This document shows, in pieces, positions 1-6,972 of a DNA stretch of 10,279 bases. Made by a program: the position numbers and the translations under genes. The stretch is from contig JAGPFT010000062.1 of assembly GCA_018056405.1 (NCBI GenBank), positions 1 through 10,279 on the forward strand, written 5' to 3'. The stretch's first letter is position 1. Every line of letters starts with the position of its first letter. The notes under the pieces were generated by a model that searched no databases, was not told the DNA's origin, and saw nothing but the letters and a program-made list of their open reading frames with translations. The DNA comes from Anaerolineae bacterium. Its GTDB lineage: Bacteria > Chloroflexota > Anaerolineae > Aggregatilineales > Aggregatilineaceae.

Positions 1-1188
1 GCGCAGCTTGCGCACGGCCAGGTACTCCAGGATGCGCTCCTTGATGTCTTCCAGGCCGTAGTGATCCTCGTCGAGCACGGCGCGCGCGTGGGCGATGTCG
101 AGGTTATCCTCGGTCTGGACCTTCCAGGGCAGGTTGACCAGCCAATCGAGATAGGTGCGGATCACGCCGTATTCGGCGGCGGCGGTGGGCAGACGGGCCA
201 TGCGATCCAGTTCGCGGCGGGCTTCGCGGGCAGCCTCCTCCGACATCCCCGCCGCTTCGATCTTCTGGCGAAACTCCTCGATCTCGAGGGTTTGCTCGTC
301 GCCTTCGCCTAGTTCGCGCTGGATGGCCTTAAGCTGCTCGCGCAGGAAGTACTCGCGCTGCGTCTTCTCCATCTCCGACTGCGCCTCGGTCTGGATGCGA
401 TGCCCCAGTTCGAGCACTTCCAGCTCTTTGTTGAGGATCGTCATCAGCGTGTGCAGCTTTTCCTGCACCGAGTCCAGTTCCAACAGTTTTTGCTGGTCGG
501 CCAGGTCGAGGCGGATGTAGGTCGCCAGCGCGTAGACCAGTTGCAGCGGGTCGTCCACGTTGAGCGCGGCGCTGATGAGTTCGCCGGGGATACTCGGCAC
601 CAGGTCGGCCATGCGGCTGAACTGCTCGACGACGTTGCGCATGAGCGCCTCGACCTCGATGCCGCTCTCGACCGTCTCTGGGGCGGCCTCGACCCGCGCG
701 CGCAGGTAGGGCTGCGTCTCGGTGAACTCGGTGATGCGGATGCGGGCCATGCCCTGCACCAGCAGGCGGATGGTGCCATCGGGGGCGCGGAAGAGCCGGT
801 GAATCTGGGCGACCGTGCCGATCAGATGCACCTGATCCGGCCCTGGCATCTCCAGTTCCGGGTCGTGCGAGGCGACCAGGCCGATCACGCGGTCGCCGGC
901 GACGGCTTCATCCACCAGCCTGACCGAGCGCGGTTGGCCGATGGTCAGCGGGACCGTGGTGTGCGGGTAGACCACCAGCCCGCGCAGCGGCAAGATGGGC
1001 AGTTCGCCGGGCAGGTCGAAGCTCGCCTCACGCTCACGGCCTGCTTGCACTACGCGCTCGTCTGTCTCGCCAGCGCCGGTGTCGGTGACATCTACCTCGC
1101 GCGGCTCGTCGTTCTGGACGGTCGTCTCGATGGGCTGTTCGTCTTCCGGGGGAAGGGGAGTATCCGCTTTACTACGTCGCTTGGTCAT
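1..1188 (-). CDS. lon: Lon ATP-dependent protease, N-terminal part (runs off left edge)
   Basis: Lon is a cytoplasmic AAA+ serine protease that unfolds and degrades damaged or regulatory proteins. Only the first 396 codons lie in the window. After an acidic, charged N-terminal extension of about 60 residues comes the LON substrate-binding domain (LPILPLRG at residues 63-70, VYPHTTVPL at 73-81, and LVQGMARI around 160). A helical, coiled-coil-like segment follows (QREYFLREQLKAIQRELGEG, about 283-302), then DWLVNLPW and YGLEDIKERILEYLAVRKL, the stretch that comes just before Walker A in Lon. The ATPase and Ser/Lys protease domains must lie beyond position 1. The start ATG at 1186-1188 lies inside the 3' end of the hsp20-like gene, a 17-base overlap, so translational coupling is likely. 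The usual Lon begins only about ten residues before its LPLLPLR motif, so the extension is longer than normal. The family call is firm; the exact start is less so. Confidence 0.95.
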   Translation of the reverse strand, partial: MTKRRSKADTPLPPEDEQPIETTVQNDEPREVDVTDTGAGETDERVVQAGREREASFDLPGELPILPLRGLVVYPHTTVPLTIGQPRSVRLVDEAVAGDRVIGLVASHDPELEMPGPDQVHLIGTVAQIHRLFRAPDGTIRLLVQGMARIRITEFTETQPYLRARVEAAPETVESGIEVEALMRNVVEQFSRMADLVPSIPGELISAALNVDDPLQLVYALATYIRLDLADQQKLLELDSVQEKLHTLMTILNKELEVLELGHRIQTEAQSEMEKTQREYFLREQLKAIQRELGEGDEQTLEIEEFRQKIEAAGMSEEAAREARRELDRMARLPTAAAEYGVIRTYLDWLVNLPWKVQTEDNLDIAHARAVLDEDHYGLEDIKERILEYLAVRKLR

Positions 1189-1678
1189 AGGTCTGTTCTT
1201 CTGGGAGCACCTCGGCTGGCGAAGCGTTGCTCACGTCCTCATCCAGGGTGACGATCTGAATCCTCTGGGCCGGGGCATGGGGCAGTTCCACGCGCAGGAA
1301 GCCGTCACGATAGCTGGCCGTCACCGCATCGCGCAGCACCGGCCAGGGCAGGCTCACTTCGGCGCGAAACTCCCCGTAGGGAATCTCCAGTTGGTGGTAG
1401 GCGCAGTCACGGGGGGTGGCCCGCTGGCGAATCCCGCTGATGATCAACCGCTGGCCTTGTAGCATGACGTTGAAATCGCTGTGGTGCATCCCTGCGATCT
1501 CAACGACCACAATCAGCCGGCCCTCTTGCTCGAAGACATCCGTCGGCGGACGCCAGACGGTCGCATGGCGCACCACAACCCAGCGCCGCACGACGCTCTC
1601 AGCCGTTTCAAGGCCCGTGTTGTCCACGTCAGAGGTGGGATCGTCTGACAGGTCAAAGGGTGTGGTATCGTCTGGCAT
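1172..1678 (-). CDS. Hsp20 / alpha-crystallin family small heat-shock protein
   Basis: This is a 168-residue small heat-shock protein, an ATP-independent holdase that keeps unfolding proteins soluble for later refolding or degradation. The alpha-crystallin domain spans about residues 43-137. It starts with WRPPTDVFEQEGRLIVVVEI and ends with the family signature ASYRDGFLRVELP (121-133), which corresponds to the A-x(n)-G-x-L consensus. RIQI at 139-142 supplies the C-terminal I-x-I motif that docks neighbouring dimers in the oligomer. The N-terminal arm is short and acidic. I chose the ATG at 1676-1678, because a GGAG lies five bases upstream and the domain layout fits; an upstream in-frame ATG at 1771 would fall within the promoter. 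The stop (TAG, 1172-1174) lies inside the lon gene, so the two probably form one stress operon. A sigma70-like promoter sits about 65 bases upstream. Confidence 0.93.
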   Translation of the reverse strand: MPDDTTPFDLSDDPTSDVDNTGLETAESVVRRWVVVRHATVWRPPTDVFEQEGRLIVVVEIAGMHHSDFNVMLQGQRLIISGIRQRATPRDCAYHQLEIPYGEFRAEVSLPWPVLRDAVTASYRDGFLRVELPHAPAQRIQIVTLDEDVSNASPAEVLPEEQTYDQAT

Positions 1679-1742
1679 AGGCACTCCAACCCGTGCGTCC
1701 GGCAGGATATAGCATCGCGCCGAACGGCTGCGGCTTACGACG

Positions 1743-1771
1743 ATGATACCACAGCCCCGCACGAGCCTCAA
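1743..1771 (-). promoter_or_regulatory. Sigma70-type promoter for the hsp20-lon operon
   Basis: Reading the minus strand, TTGAGG (1766-1771) is followed by a 17-base spacer and TATCAT (1743-1748). This is a reasonable match to TTGACA-17-TATAAT. It would give a leader of roughly 55-60 bases before the hsp20 ATG at 1678. I saw no CIRCE operator (TTAGCACTC-N9-GAGTGCTAA) around it, so any heat control by HrcA is unsupported here. This is a consensus call only; no transcript data exist. Confidence 0.55.
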
Positions 1772-1913
1772 TAAGAGGAACAGTAGAATGGGCCGGGCCG
1801 GTAAGACGGGGGTGCGGTCTGGGCGCGATGCGCCTCCCCGGCAGAGCCTTCAGGGGCGGACAGCAGCGTGAGAAGCATTGAGAGGAGCAAGGTAATGGCG
1901 TGTGGGATATTAG

Positions 1914-1967
1914 CCCCACCCCTCAATTCCCCCTCCACGTGGCGGAGAGGGGGCCGGGGGGTGAGGC
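1914..1967. repeat. GC-rich REP-like inverted repeat, copy 1
   Basis: Pyrimidine-rich CCCCCTCC (1929-1936) faces GGAGAGGGGG (1944-1953) across a short loop, an imperfect hairpin. The right arm runs on through GGCCGGGGGGTGAGG. The 23 bases at 1944-1966 are an exact reverse complement of 10190-10212 at the other end of the window, which shows that this is a dispersed repeat family rather than local low complexity. I see no associated gene; a non-autonomous REP/MITE-type element is the likeliest reading. Confidence 0.7.
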
Positions 1968-2026
1968 TAGACGTGAGATGTTCGCCTGTCTTCACGTTCA
2001 CTCAACGCCTGTCCGTCCCTGAAGCT

Positions 2027-2054
2027 GGCGGAGAGGGAGACTTAGGGGGCGAGG
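2027..2054. repeat. Degenerate partial copy of the GC-rich repeat
   Basis: GGCGGAGAGGGAGACTTAGG followed by GGGCGAGG resembles the right arm of the repeat at 1941-1966 (GGCGGAGAGGGGG, then a G-rich run and GTGAGG), with several differences. It lies in the same orientation about 85 bases away. The assignment rests on this visual alignment only. Confidence 0.35.
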
Positions 2055-2076
2055 CGTGTGGTGGCGTGCTCGCCGA

Positions 2077-3336
2077 TCATGCCTCAGAGTCCTCACCTGG
2101 CGCGCGCAGCGCCAGCGGCAACAGTGCCGCCGCCAACAAGGCCAGGAGCGCCCCGAAAGCGAACGGCGCGCTTGGCCCCAGGCCGTCCCAGCCGGCGACG
2201 CCCTGCCACAACACCCCGGCGATCAGGCTGGCGGGCAGGGCCATCAATCCAACCGCTGCATCGTAGACGCCGTAGGCTGTGCCAAGCTGCGCGCGCGGCA
2301 CCAGGTCGGCTACCAACGCCTTGCTCACCCCGTAGCTCAGCCCGTAGTAGACGCCGTACAGCCCATACAACACCCAGACCTGCCAGGCAGCATTAGCGGC
2401 AGCAAAGCCCGCGTAGACCGCCGCGTAGAAGAGCCAGCCTGCCAGCAGCACGCGCCGCCGTCCCACACGGTCGGACAGCGCGCCCGCCGGTTCGGAGACC
2501 AGCGCGTAGATCACGTTGAAGGTGATCAACATGCCCAGCACGCCGGCCACGCTCAGGCCGAGCTTGTTGGCGCGCAGGATGAGGAAGGCGTCGGAGGAAT
2601 TGCCCAGGGTGAAGAGGATCACCACCAGCAGAAACAGCCGGTAGCGCACGTCGAAGCCGCGCAGCGTCAGGCGGGCGGGCGCGCGGCGCTCGGTGGCGGC
2701 GACATCATGTGCGCCCACAGCCAGGGCCAGCACCGCCAGCGCCGCCGGGAGGATGCTGATCAGCACAATCGTCTGGAAGGTGTCGCGGGCCAGCGTCACC
2801 TGCCCGCCCTGAGCGGCCAGCACGACGACCAGCGCAATGATCAGCCCCAGCGCCGCGCCCGCCGTATCGCCGGCGCGATGCAACCCGAAGGCAATGCCGC
2901 GCTGCCGGGCGTCCACCGTGGAGGCGACCAGCGCGTCGCGCGGGGCAGTGCGAATCCCCTTGCCGACGCGATCGGCGAAGCGCACGGCCAGCACGCCGCT
3001 CCAGGTGGTGACGAAGTAGAGGAACGGCTTGGCGACCGTTGAGAGGCCATAGCCGGTCACCGCCAGCCACTTGCGGCTACCCAACCGGTCGGAGAGCCAG
3101 CCGGAGAACACCTTGAGCAGGCTGGCCGTCGCGTCGGCGATGCCCTCGATCAGCCCGATCACGTTGGTCTTGACGCCGAGCGACCCGGCCAGGAAGAGTG
3201 GCAGCAGATTGAGCACCATCTCGCTGGAGATGTCGGTGAGGAAGCTGGTGATCGTCACCACCCACACGTTGCGTGGTAGCGCACGCACACCTCCGCGCGT
3301 GGTCGTGCTGTCCGTAATCACCTTCGATGCAGGCAT
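2077..3336 (-). CDS. Major facilitator superfamily (MFS) transporter
   Basis: This 419-residue inner-membrane protein belongs to the major facilitator superfamily, secondary transporters with two six-helix halves. The MFS motif A loop is clear in the first half (GWLSDRLGSRKW, residues 79-90) and recurs in the second half (GALSDRVGRRRVL, 285-297). A conserved block RFADRVGKGIRTAPRDALVA (119-138) follows helix 4. About twelve hydrophobic stretches can be counted, and a polar loop at about 208-231 links the halves. The start is the ATG at 3334-3336, with GGAAGG seven bases upstream; an in-frame ATG 57 bases further up lacks such a site and would add a non-hydrophobic tail. The substrate cannot be read from the sequence; drug, sugar or metabolite export are all possible. 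It stands 336 bases downstream of the ABC operon and is probably a separate unit. No promoter was convincing. Confidence 0.9.
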   Translation of the reverse strand: MPASKVITDSTTTRGGVRALPRNVWVVTITSFLTDISSEMVLNLLPLFLAGSLGVKTNVIGLIEGIADATASLLKVFSGWLSDRLGSRKWLAVTGYGLSTVAKPFLYFVTTWSGVLAVRFADRVGKGIRTAPRDALVASTVDARQRGIAFGLHRAGDTAGAALGLIIALVVVLAAQGGQVTLARDTFQTIVLISILPAALAVLALAVGAHDVAATERRAPARLTLRGFDVRYRLFLLVVILFTLGNSSDAFLILRANKLGLSVAGVLGMLITFNVIYALVSEPAGALSDRVGRRRVLLAGWLFYAAVYAGFAAANAAWQVWVLYGLYGVYYGLSYGVSKALVADLVPRAQLGTAYGVYDAAVGLMALPASLIAGVLWQGVAGWDGLGPSAPFAFGALLALLAAALLPLALRAPGEDSEA

Positions 3337-3507
3337 GGTTCGACCTTCCTTTGCACAGTCATCAGCACTAAACGCCGTCCGCTGCCCCCTCATTCATTGG
3401 CAACGCGCCGCCTGGCCTCACCCCCGCCTGGGCAGACTGGATGCCATGACCAACAGACTGGCCGGCCTCTCATGGATGAGACAATCAGAAATGGCATGGT
3501 TTTCGTT

Positions 3508-3529
3508 GGGGCGTATGACAATACGCCCC
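3508..3529. repeat. Short perfect hairpin repeat (GGGGCGTAT arms)
   Basis: GGGGCGTAT (3508-3516) and ATACGCCCC (3521-3529) form a perfect nine-base stem with loop GACA. The flanking CTACC recurs after the neighbouring weaker hairpin GGGCGC...GCGCCC (3534-3553). From memory, GTAGGGGCG-type hairpins are scattered in many environmental bacterial genomes; whether they are numerous here cannot be told from one window. Confidence 0.6.
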
Positions 3530-3607
3530 TACCGGGCGCAGCAAGCAGCGCCCCTACCTCCGGCCACCTTTGATTGCGTTTTCCATCAGTTCCTTGCAGG
3601 GCAGCAG

Positions 3608-3644
3608 TAAACAAACACACCGGGGGCGCATCGTCGCGCCCCCG
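3608..3644 (-). terminator. Probable rho-independent terminator of the ABC operon
   Basis: On the minus strand, about 28 bases after the ATPase stop, CGGGGGCGC and GCGCCCCCG (3636-3644 and 3621-3629) make a perfect nine-base stem around a six-base loop. The tail is T-rich (GTGTGTTTGTTTACT). The T run is interrupted, so termination may be partial. The hairpin also belongs to the GGGGCG-arm repeat type seen just downstream. Confidence 0.5.
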
Positions 3645-3672
3645 CACCTCACCAGAGAACATCTGCCGCCCG

Positions 3673-6600
3673 TCAGGCAGGGACTGGCTCCGCCATGGCC
3701 CGCGCGCCGTCCGGCTTGATGCCGGCCATCAGCAGGCCAAGCTGCTCGCGGGTGGCGCTCTTGGCGGGCAGCGTGTCAATGACCTCACCCTTGTAGAGCA
3801 CGGCGATGCGGTCGGAGAGGGCCATGATCTCGTCTAGCTCTGCCGAGACCAGCAGCACCGCCGCGTTCTCGTCGCGCTGCTCGATGATCTGGCGGTGAAT
3901 GAACTCAATCGAGCCGACATCAATCCCGCGCGTGGGCTGCGCGGCGATCAACAGGCGTGGCCTGCGGCTGAACTCGCGGGCGACAATCAGCTTTTGCTGG
4001 TTACCGCCGGACAGATTGCCGCCATTGATCAACGGCGAAGGTGTGCGGATGTCGAACTCTTTAATCAGTCTATTGGCATGGTTGAGGATAGCTTCCTCAT
4101 TCCGCAGCAAGCCGCCCTGGGGGTCTGGCGTTTGGCCCTCACCGCCCCGTCTCTGCCAGATCGCCTGCCGCAAGGGGTCTGTGACCTGGCGAATCGCCGC
4201 CCGAAGGCGCTCCGTTCCCAGCACGCGCAGCGCGACCAGGTGCCCGATCACCCCGAACACCAACTCGGCGAGCAGCAGAGCGACAGCGCCGATGTTCAAC
4301 GGATACTGCAAGACTGTCTTCTGCGCGTGCGAGAGCGACGACCCGATCTCGCGCAGGTCGGGCGGCACGTTGTAGGCGTCGAGCAACGCCGTCCACAGCC
4401 ACTCATCCCACACATACAATGCGATTCCCGTGAGGATGGCGATGACAGCGCCGACTACCAGCAGGTAGCGCAGCAGCGCGCTGGGCAGCTCGGCCAGGTT
4501 CGGCTCTTTGGCGAAGGGGCGCTCGTAGTAATCGTTGAGCACCAGATTGTCGGCCACCGAATAGAGGCTGACCAACCCGTACCGCTGGCGGTCTTCGGGA
4601 ACATGACTGGTGCCGGCGTCTTTGATGCGGCGCGGTGTGATGCGTTCGCGCTGAATCAGGCGCAGGCCGAGCAACCGGTCGAGCCAAGTCTGCCGGTCAG
4701 TATCGCGCTGCGCCGTCCAGGCCATGACCAGCAACGGGATAAACAGGGGGACGCGCAGCACGACGAAAGCGACATAGCGTTGGATCAGCCGCAGCGGGCC
4801 GGGCCGCTGGTCGTGCTGGTCGGCCAGTTCCAGTCCCAGGAGCGCCATGCCCAACGTGCGGCTCTTGGCCAGCCAGCTTCCCAGGAAGTAGAGCGCGTCC
4901 ACGATCAGCGTCACCGGCGCGACCAGCCCCAGGCTCACATCCTCATTGCGGAAATAGGCTGTAAAGTAGCTGGCGAAGTAGACGGCAGCGACGACAGTGA
5001 CCATATCCAACACAAAGGCCACGATTCGCGCGCCGGGCGACCCGGCAGGCTGGCGCTCGGACTGGAGCGCCTTGCCGAGCAGACGCACCGATCCGCCGGC
5101 CAGCTCGCGCAGACCCGTCAGCACCTCGACTAGTTCCGTCTGGCCGTTGCCCTGCACGCCGGCCAGGCCCAACACTTCGCCCGCGTGCACCACAAAGCTG
5201 ACTCCGCGCAGCGCCTCCGCCCCCCGGTCATCAATGGCGCTCAGATTTTCCACTTCCAGCACCGGTTCGGCGGGCCGCGCTTCGCTCTTCTCCACCTGCA
5301 AGATGACTTCGCGCCCGACCATCATCTCGGCCAGCAGACTCTCCGTCGCCTGATCGGGCGTGGTGGTGCCCACCACACGGCCATCACGCATGACAACGAT
5401 GTTGGTGGCGACCTCAAAGACCTCTTTGAGCTTGTGGGTGATGAAGATGATGGAGACACCCTGTGCGGCCAGCCCGCGCATGATCTTGAACAGCTCGCGG
5501 CTTTCCTGGGGAGTGAGCACGGCAGTTGGCTCGTCGAGGATGAGGATGTCCGCATGGCGGTAGAGCGCCTTGATGATCTCGACGCGCTGCTGCATCCCCA
5601 CCGGCAGCTTCTCGATGGGGACGTCGGGGTCCACTTCCAGGCCGTACTGTCGTGAGAGAGCGCGCACGCGCTCTGCTGCCGCACGCGCGTTGCGAATCTC
5701 GGTTACGTCGTTGAGTGCCACCAGAAACGAATCGAGCACCCCGTCCAGGGGTGAGGGCCTGGTTGCGCCGTCTTCAGGAGCGTGCTGACGGTGCTGGTAC
5801 GCCCGCCAGGCGATGGCCGCCAGCGCCAGGATAAGCACCGCGACCAGTCCCGCCTGCGCCGCTGTGCTGACCGTATTGAGATTCAGCCACGCCGTCGCCA
5901 CGTAGAAGACCAGCAGCGCGCCCACGAGTGCCAGGTCTACTGGCTTCGGGCGACCAGGCGCGCGCGCCGTGCCGCGCCACGAGGCGATGCTGTGCCCGCC
6001 GGTGGCGATCAGCAGCAGGACGACGCTGAGCACCTGGGCAACCGGCGGCACATCGTCAATGGCCTCCAACAACCAGCCAGGGACCCCCTTGCCGCGATAC
6101 TCCTCCAACTGCGCTTTAGCGCTGGCGACTACCGCACTGGTATTCTTGGCGGTGCGATATTCTTTCGCCCAGTCAAAGGCGATCCGCTCGCGCCGCACCA
6201 GCGCGCTCTTGACCGTGTAGCCGCCGTCCATCTCGACGGGCTTGCGCTCGCGCACCATCTCCACTTTCTGGCGCAGGGCGACATCGGTGATGCCCACCTG
6301 GGTGATTATCTCGACCTGCGAGGCGATGGCCAGGGCAGCCAGCGCCAGGCCCACCCGCCAGACTACGCCCCACAGCAAACGGGCCATCGGTGGGAGGGCC
6401 ACCATCACGCCCGCGATTAGCCCGGCGACCGCCCCGCCGAAGATATACCCCCTCCCTCCCAGCGCGATGCCGATGATCAGGCCCAGTGCGAAGAGCATCA
6501 GGCTCGGCAGCCGCCGCAAGACCAGGCGCAGCACCGGACTGTTCTTGCCCTTGTAGGCGACGGTGCTCTCTTCGCCCAGCACCACGTTCTCGGCGACGGT

Positions 6601-6906
6601 CATCACGTTGACCAGTTGAAAATGCTGGTGCACCATGCCGATACCGTTGTGGATCGCCTCGCGCGGGCTGGCAAAGTGGACCTCACGCCCCTTGATCCAG
6701 ATCGTGCCGCTGTCAGCGTGGTACAGGCCGTAGATGATATTCATCAGCGTGCTCTTGCCGGCACCGTTCTCGCCCAGCAGGGCCAGAATCTCCCCACGTC
6801 GCAGTTTCAGGCTGACGTTATCATTGGCCAACACGCCGGGGAAGTGCTTGGTCACGCCCTCGACTTCGAGGACGGCGGTGGGGTCGAGAGGGGCAAGTTC
6901 AGTCAT
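3673..6906 (-). CDS. ABC importer ATPase (BMP/nucleoside-type, two NBDs) with three membrane-domain insertions
   Basis: This 1077-residue protein powers an ABC importer of the kind that uses BMP-family binding proteins (NupO/YufO-like). NBD1 has Walker A GENGAGKST (45-53), Q-loop VHQHF (92-96), signature LPVGMQQRVE (434-443), Walker B ILILDEP (454-460) and His491. NBD2 has the family's degenerate Walker A GVQGNGQTE (583-591), HVPEDR (768-773), NLSGGNQQK (964-972) and AAQPTRGID (988-996). Three blocks interrupt this core: about 115-402 (six membrane segments, with a roughly 90-residue extracytoplasmic domain at 198-286), about 615-753 (RDD-type membrane domain) and about 800-929 (two membrane segments, near 811-832 and 864-892). 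Removing them leaves about 520 residues, the normal length. The frame is open throughout and composition looks uniform, so this is not an obvious assembly error. The start ATG (6904-6906) follows AGGTGAG by eight bases. The core function is firm; the role of the blocks is unknown. Confidence 0.9.
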   Translation of the reverse strand: MTELAPLDPTAVLEVEGVTKHFPGVLANDNVSLKLRRGEILALLGENGAGKSTLMNIIYGLYHADSGTIWIKGREVHFASPREAIHNGIGMVHQHFQLVNVMTVAENVVLGEESTVAYKGKNSPVLRLVLRRLPSLMLFALGLIIGIALGGRGYIFGGAVAGLIAGVMVALPPMARLLWGVVWRVGLALAALAIASQVEIITQVGITDVALRQKVEMVRERKPVEMDGGYTVKSALVRRERIAFDWAKEYRTAKNTSAVVASAKAQLEEYRGKGVPGWLLEAIDDVPPVAQVLSVVLLLIATGGHSIASWRGTARAPGRPKPVDLALVGALLVFYVATAWLNLNTVSTAAQAGLVAVLILALAAIAWRAYQHRQHAPEDGATRPSPLDGVLDSFLVALNDVTEIRNARAAAERVRALSRQYGLEVDPDVPIEKLPVGMQQRVEIIKALYRHADILILDEPTAVLTPQESRELFKIMRGLAAQGVSIIFITHKLKEVFEVATNIVVMRDGRVVGTTTPDQATESLLAEMMVGREVILQVEKSEARPAEPVLEVENLSAIDDRGAEALRGVSFVVHAGEVLGLAGVQGNGQTELVEVLTGLRELAGGSVRLLGKALQSERQPAGSPGARIVAFVLDMVTVVAAVYFASYFTAYFRNEDVSLGLVAPVTLIVDALYFLGSWLAKSRTLGMALLGLELADQHDQRPGPLRLIQRYVAFVVLRVPLFIPLLVMAWTAQRDTDRQTWLDRLLGLRLIQRERITPRRIKDAGTSHVPEDRQRYGLVSLYSVADNLVLNDYYERPFAKEPNLAELPSALLRYLLVVGAVIAILTGIALYVWDEWLWTALLDAYNVPPDLREIGSSLSHAQKTVLQYPLNIGAVALLLAELVFGVIGHLVALRVLGTERLRAAIRQVTDPLRQAIWQRRGGEGQTPDPQGGLLRNEEAILNHANRLIKEFDIRTPSPLINGGNLSGGNQQKLIVAREFSRRPRLLIAAQPTRGIDVGSIEFIHRQIIEQRDENAAVLLVSAELDEIMALSDRIAVLYKGEVIDTLPAKSATREQLGLLMAGIKPDGARAMAEPVPA

Positions 6907-6914
6907 GCTGTTTT

Positions 6915-6921
6915 CTCACCT
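6915..6921 (-). promoter_or_regulatory. Ribosome binding site of the ATPase gene
   Basis: AGGTGAG on the minus strand lies eight bases before the ATG at 6904-6906, which fixes the start of the large ATPase gene. No separate promoter is visible in the 47 bases between this gene and the upstream cassette gene, so it is most likely read from the operon transcript. Confidence 0.6.
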
Positions 6922-6948
6922 GGGCGTACTCAACACATTGTGGTTCTC

Positions 6949-6972
6949 AGTGATCAGTTGTCGGTTGTCAGT
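6949..6972. repeat. Left inverted repeat of the cassette
   Basis: This is the inverted partner of 7375-7398, with two mismatches in 24. Read on the minus strand it supplies codons for the C-terminal LTTDN and the TGA stop of the four-helix-bundle protein, so coding and repeat function overlap. Confidence 0.75.

Larger units (their letters stand above)
1772..2076. other. Intergenic spacer between hsp20 promoter and MFS gene
   Basis: No gene can be supported in this 305-base stretch. Open frames across it are short, lack family features and vary in composition. It holds the GC-rich inverted repeat at 1914-1967 and a decayed partial copy at 2027-2054. Both lie downstream of the MFS stop (2077) and upstream of the hsp20 promoter. 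No clear rho-independent terminator for the MFS gene is visible: a weak GGCGAG/CTCGCC pairing just after its stop has a long loop and no T run. Confidence 0.6.
3337..3672. other. Intergenic spacer with three GC-rich hairpins
   Basis: This 336-base gap between the ATPase stop and the MFS start has no supportable gene. It holds three short hairpins built on GGGGCG/CGCCCC arms (3508-3529, 3534-3553, 3621-3644). The sequence CGCCCCTACC is repeated directly at 3524-3533 and 3549-3558. The hairpin nearest the ATPase gene doubles as its likely terminator. The remaining 3337-3500 shows only the ribosome-binding site of the MFS gene. Confidence 0.6.

Noticed and set aside
400..1251. Long plus-strand open frame opposite lon
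   Set aside because: It is rich in His, Gln, Asp and Arg with no family motif, which is typical of the antisense of a GC-rich gene; the minus strand encodes an unmistakable Lon protein.
1679..1742. CIRCE operator or RNA thermometer before hsp20
   Set aside because: Only a lone GCACTC is present, without its inverted partner, and no U-rich stretch pairs with the Shine-Dalgarno sequence.
2056..3042. Plus-strand open frame opposite the MFS gene
   Set aside because: The translation is Gln/His/Ala/Gly-rich antisense noise, while the MFS motifs on the minus strand are clear.
3895..5133. Plus-strand open frame of about 400 codons opposite the ATPase
   Set aside because: Gln/Asp/Arg-rich composition without motifs; it is a shadow of the ATPase gene.
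3673..6906. Long ATPase as an assembly chimera or two fused neighbouring genes
   Set aside because: Each block interrupts one NBD and is followed by the exact continuation of that NBD in frame, three times, with no stop. Random misassembly would rarely keep this; read mapping would still be the final test.
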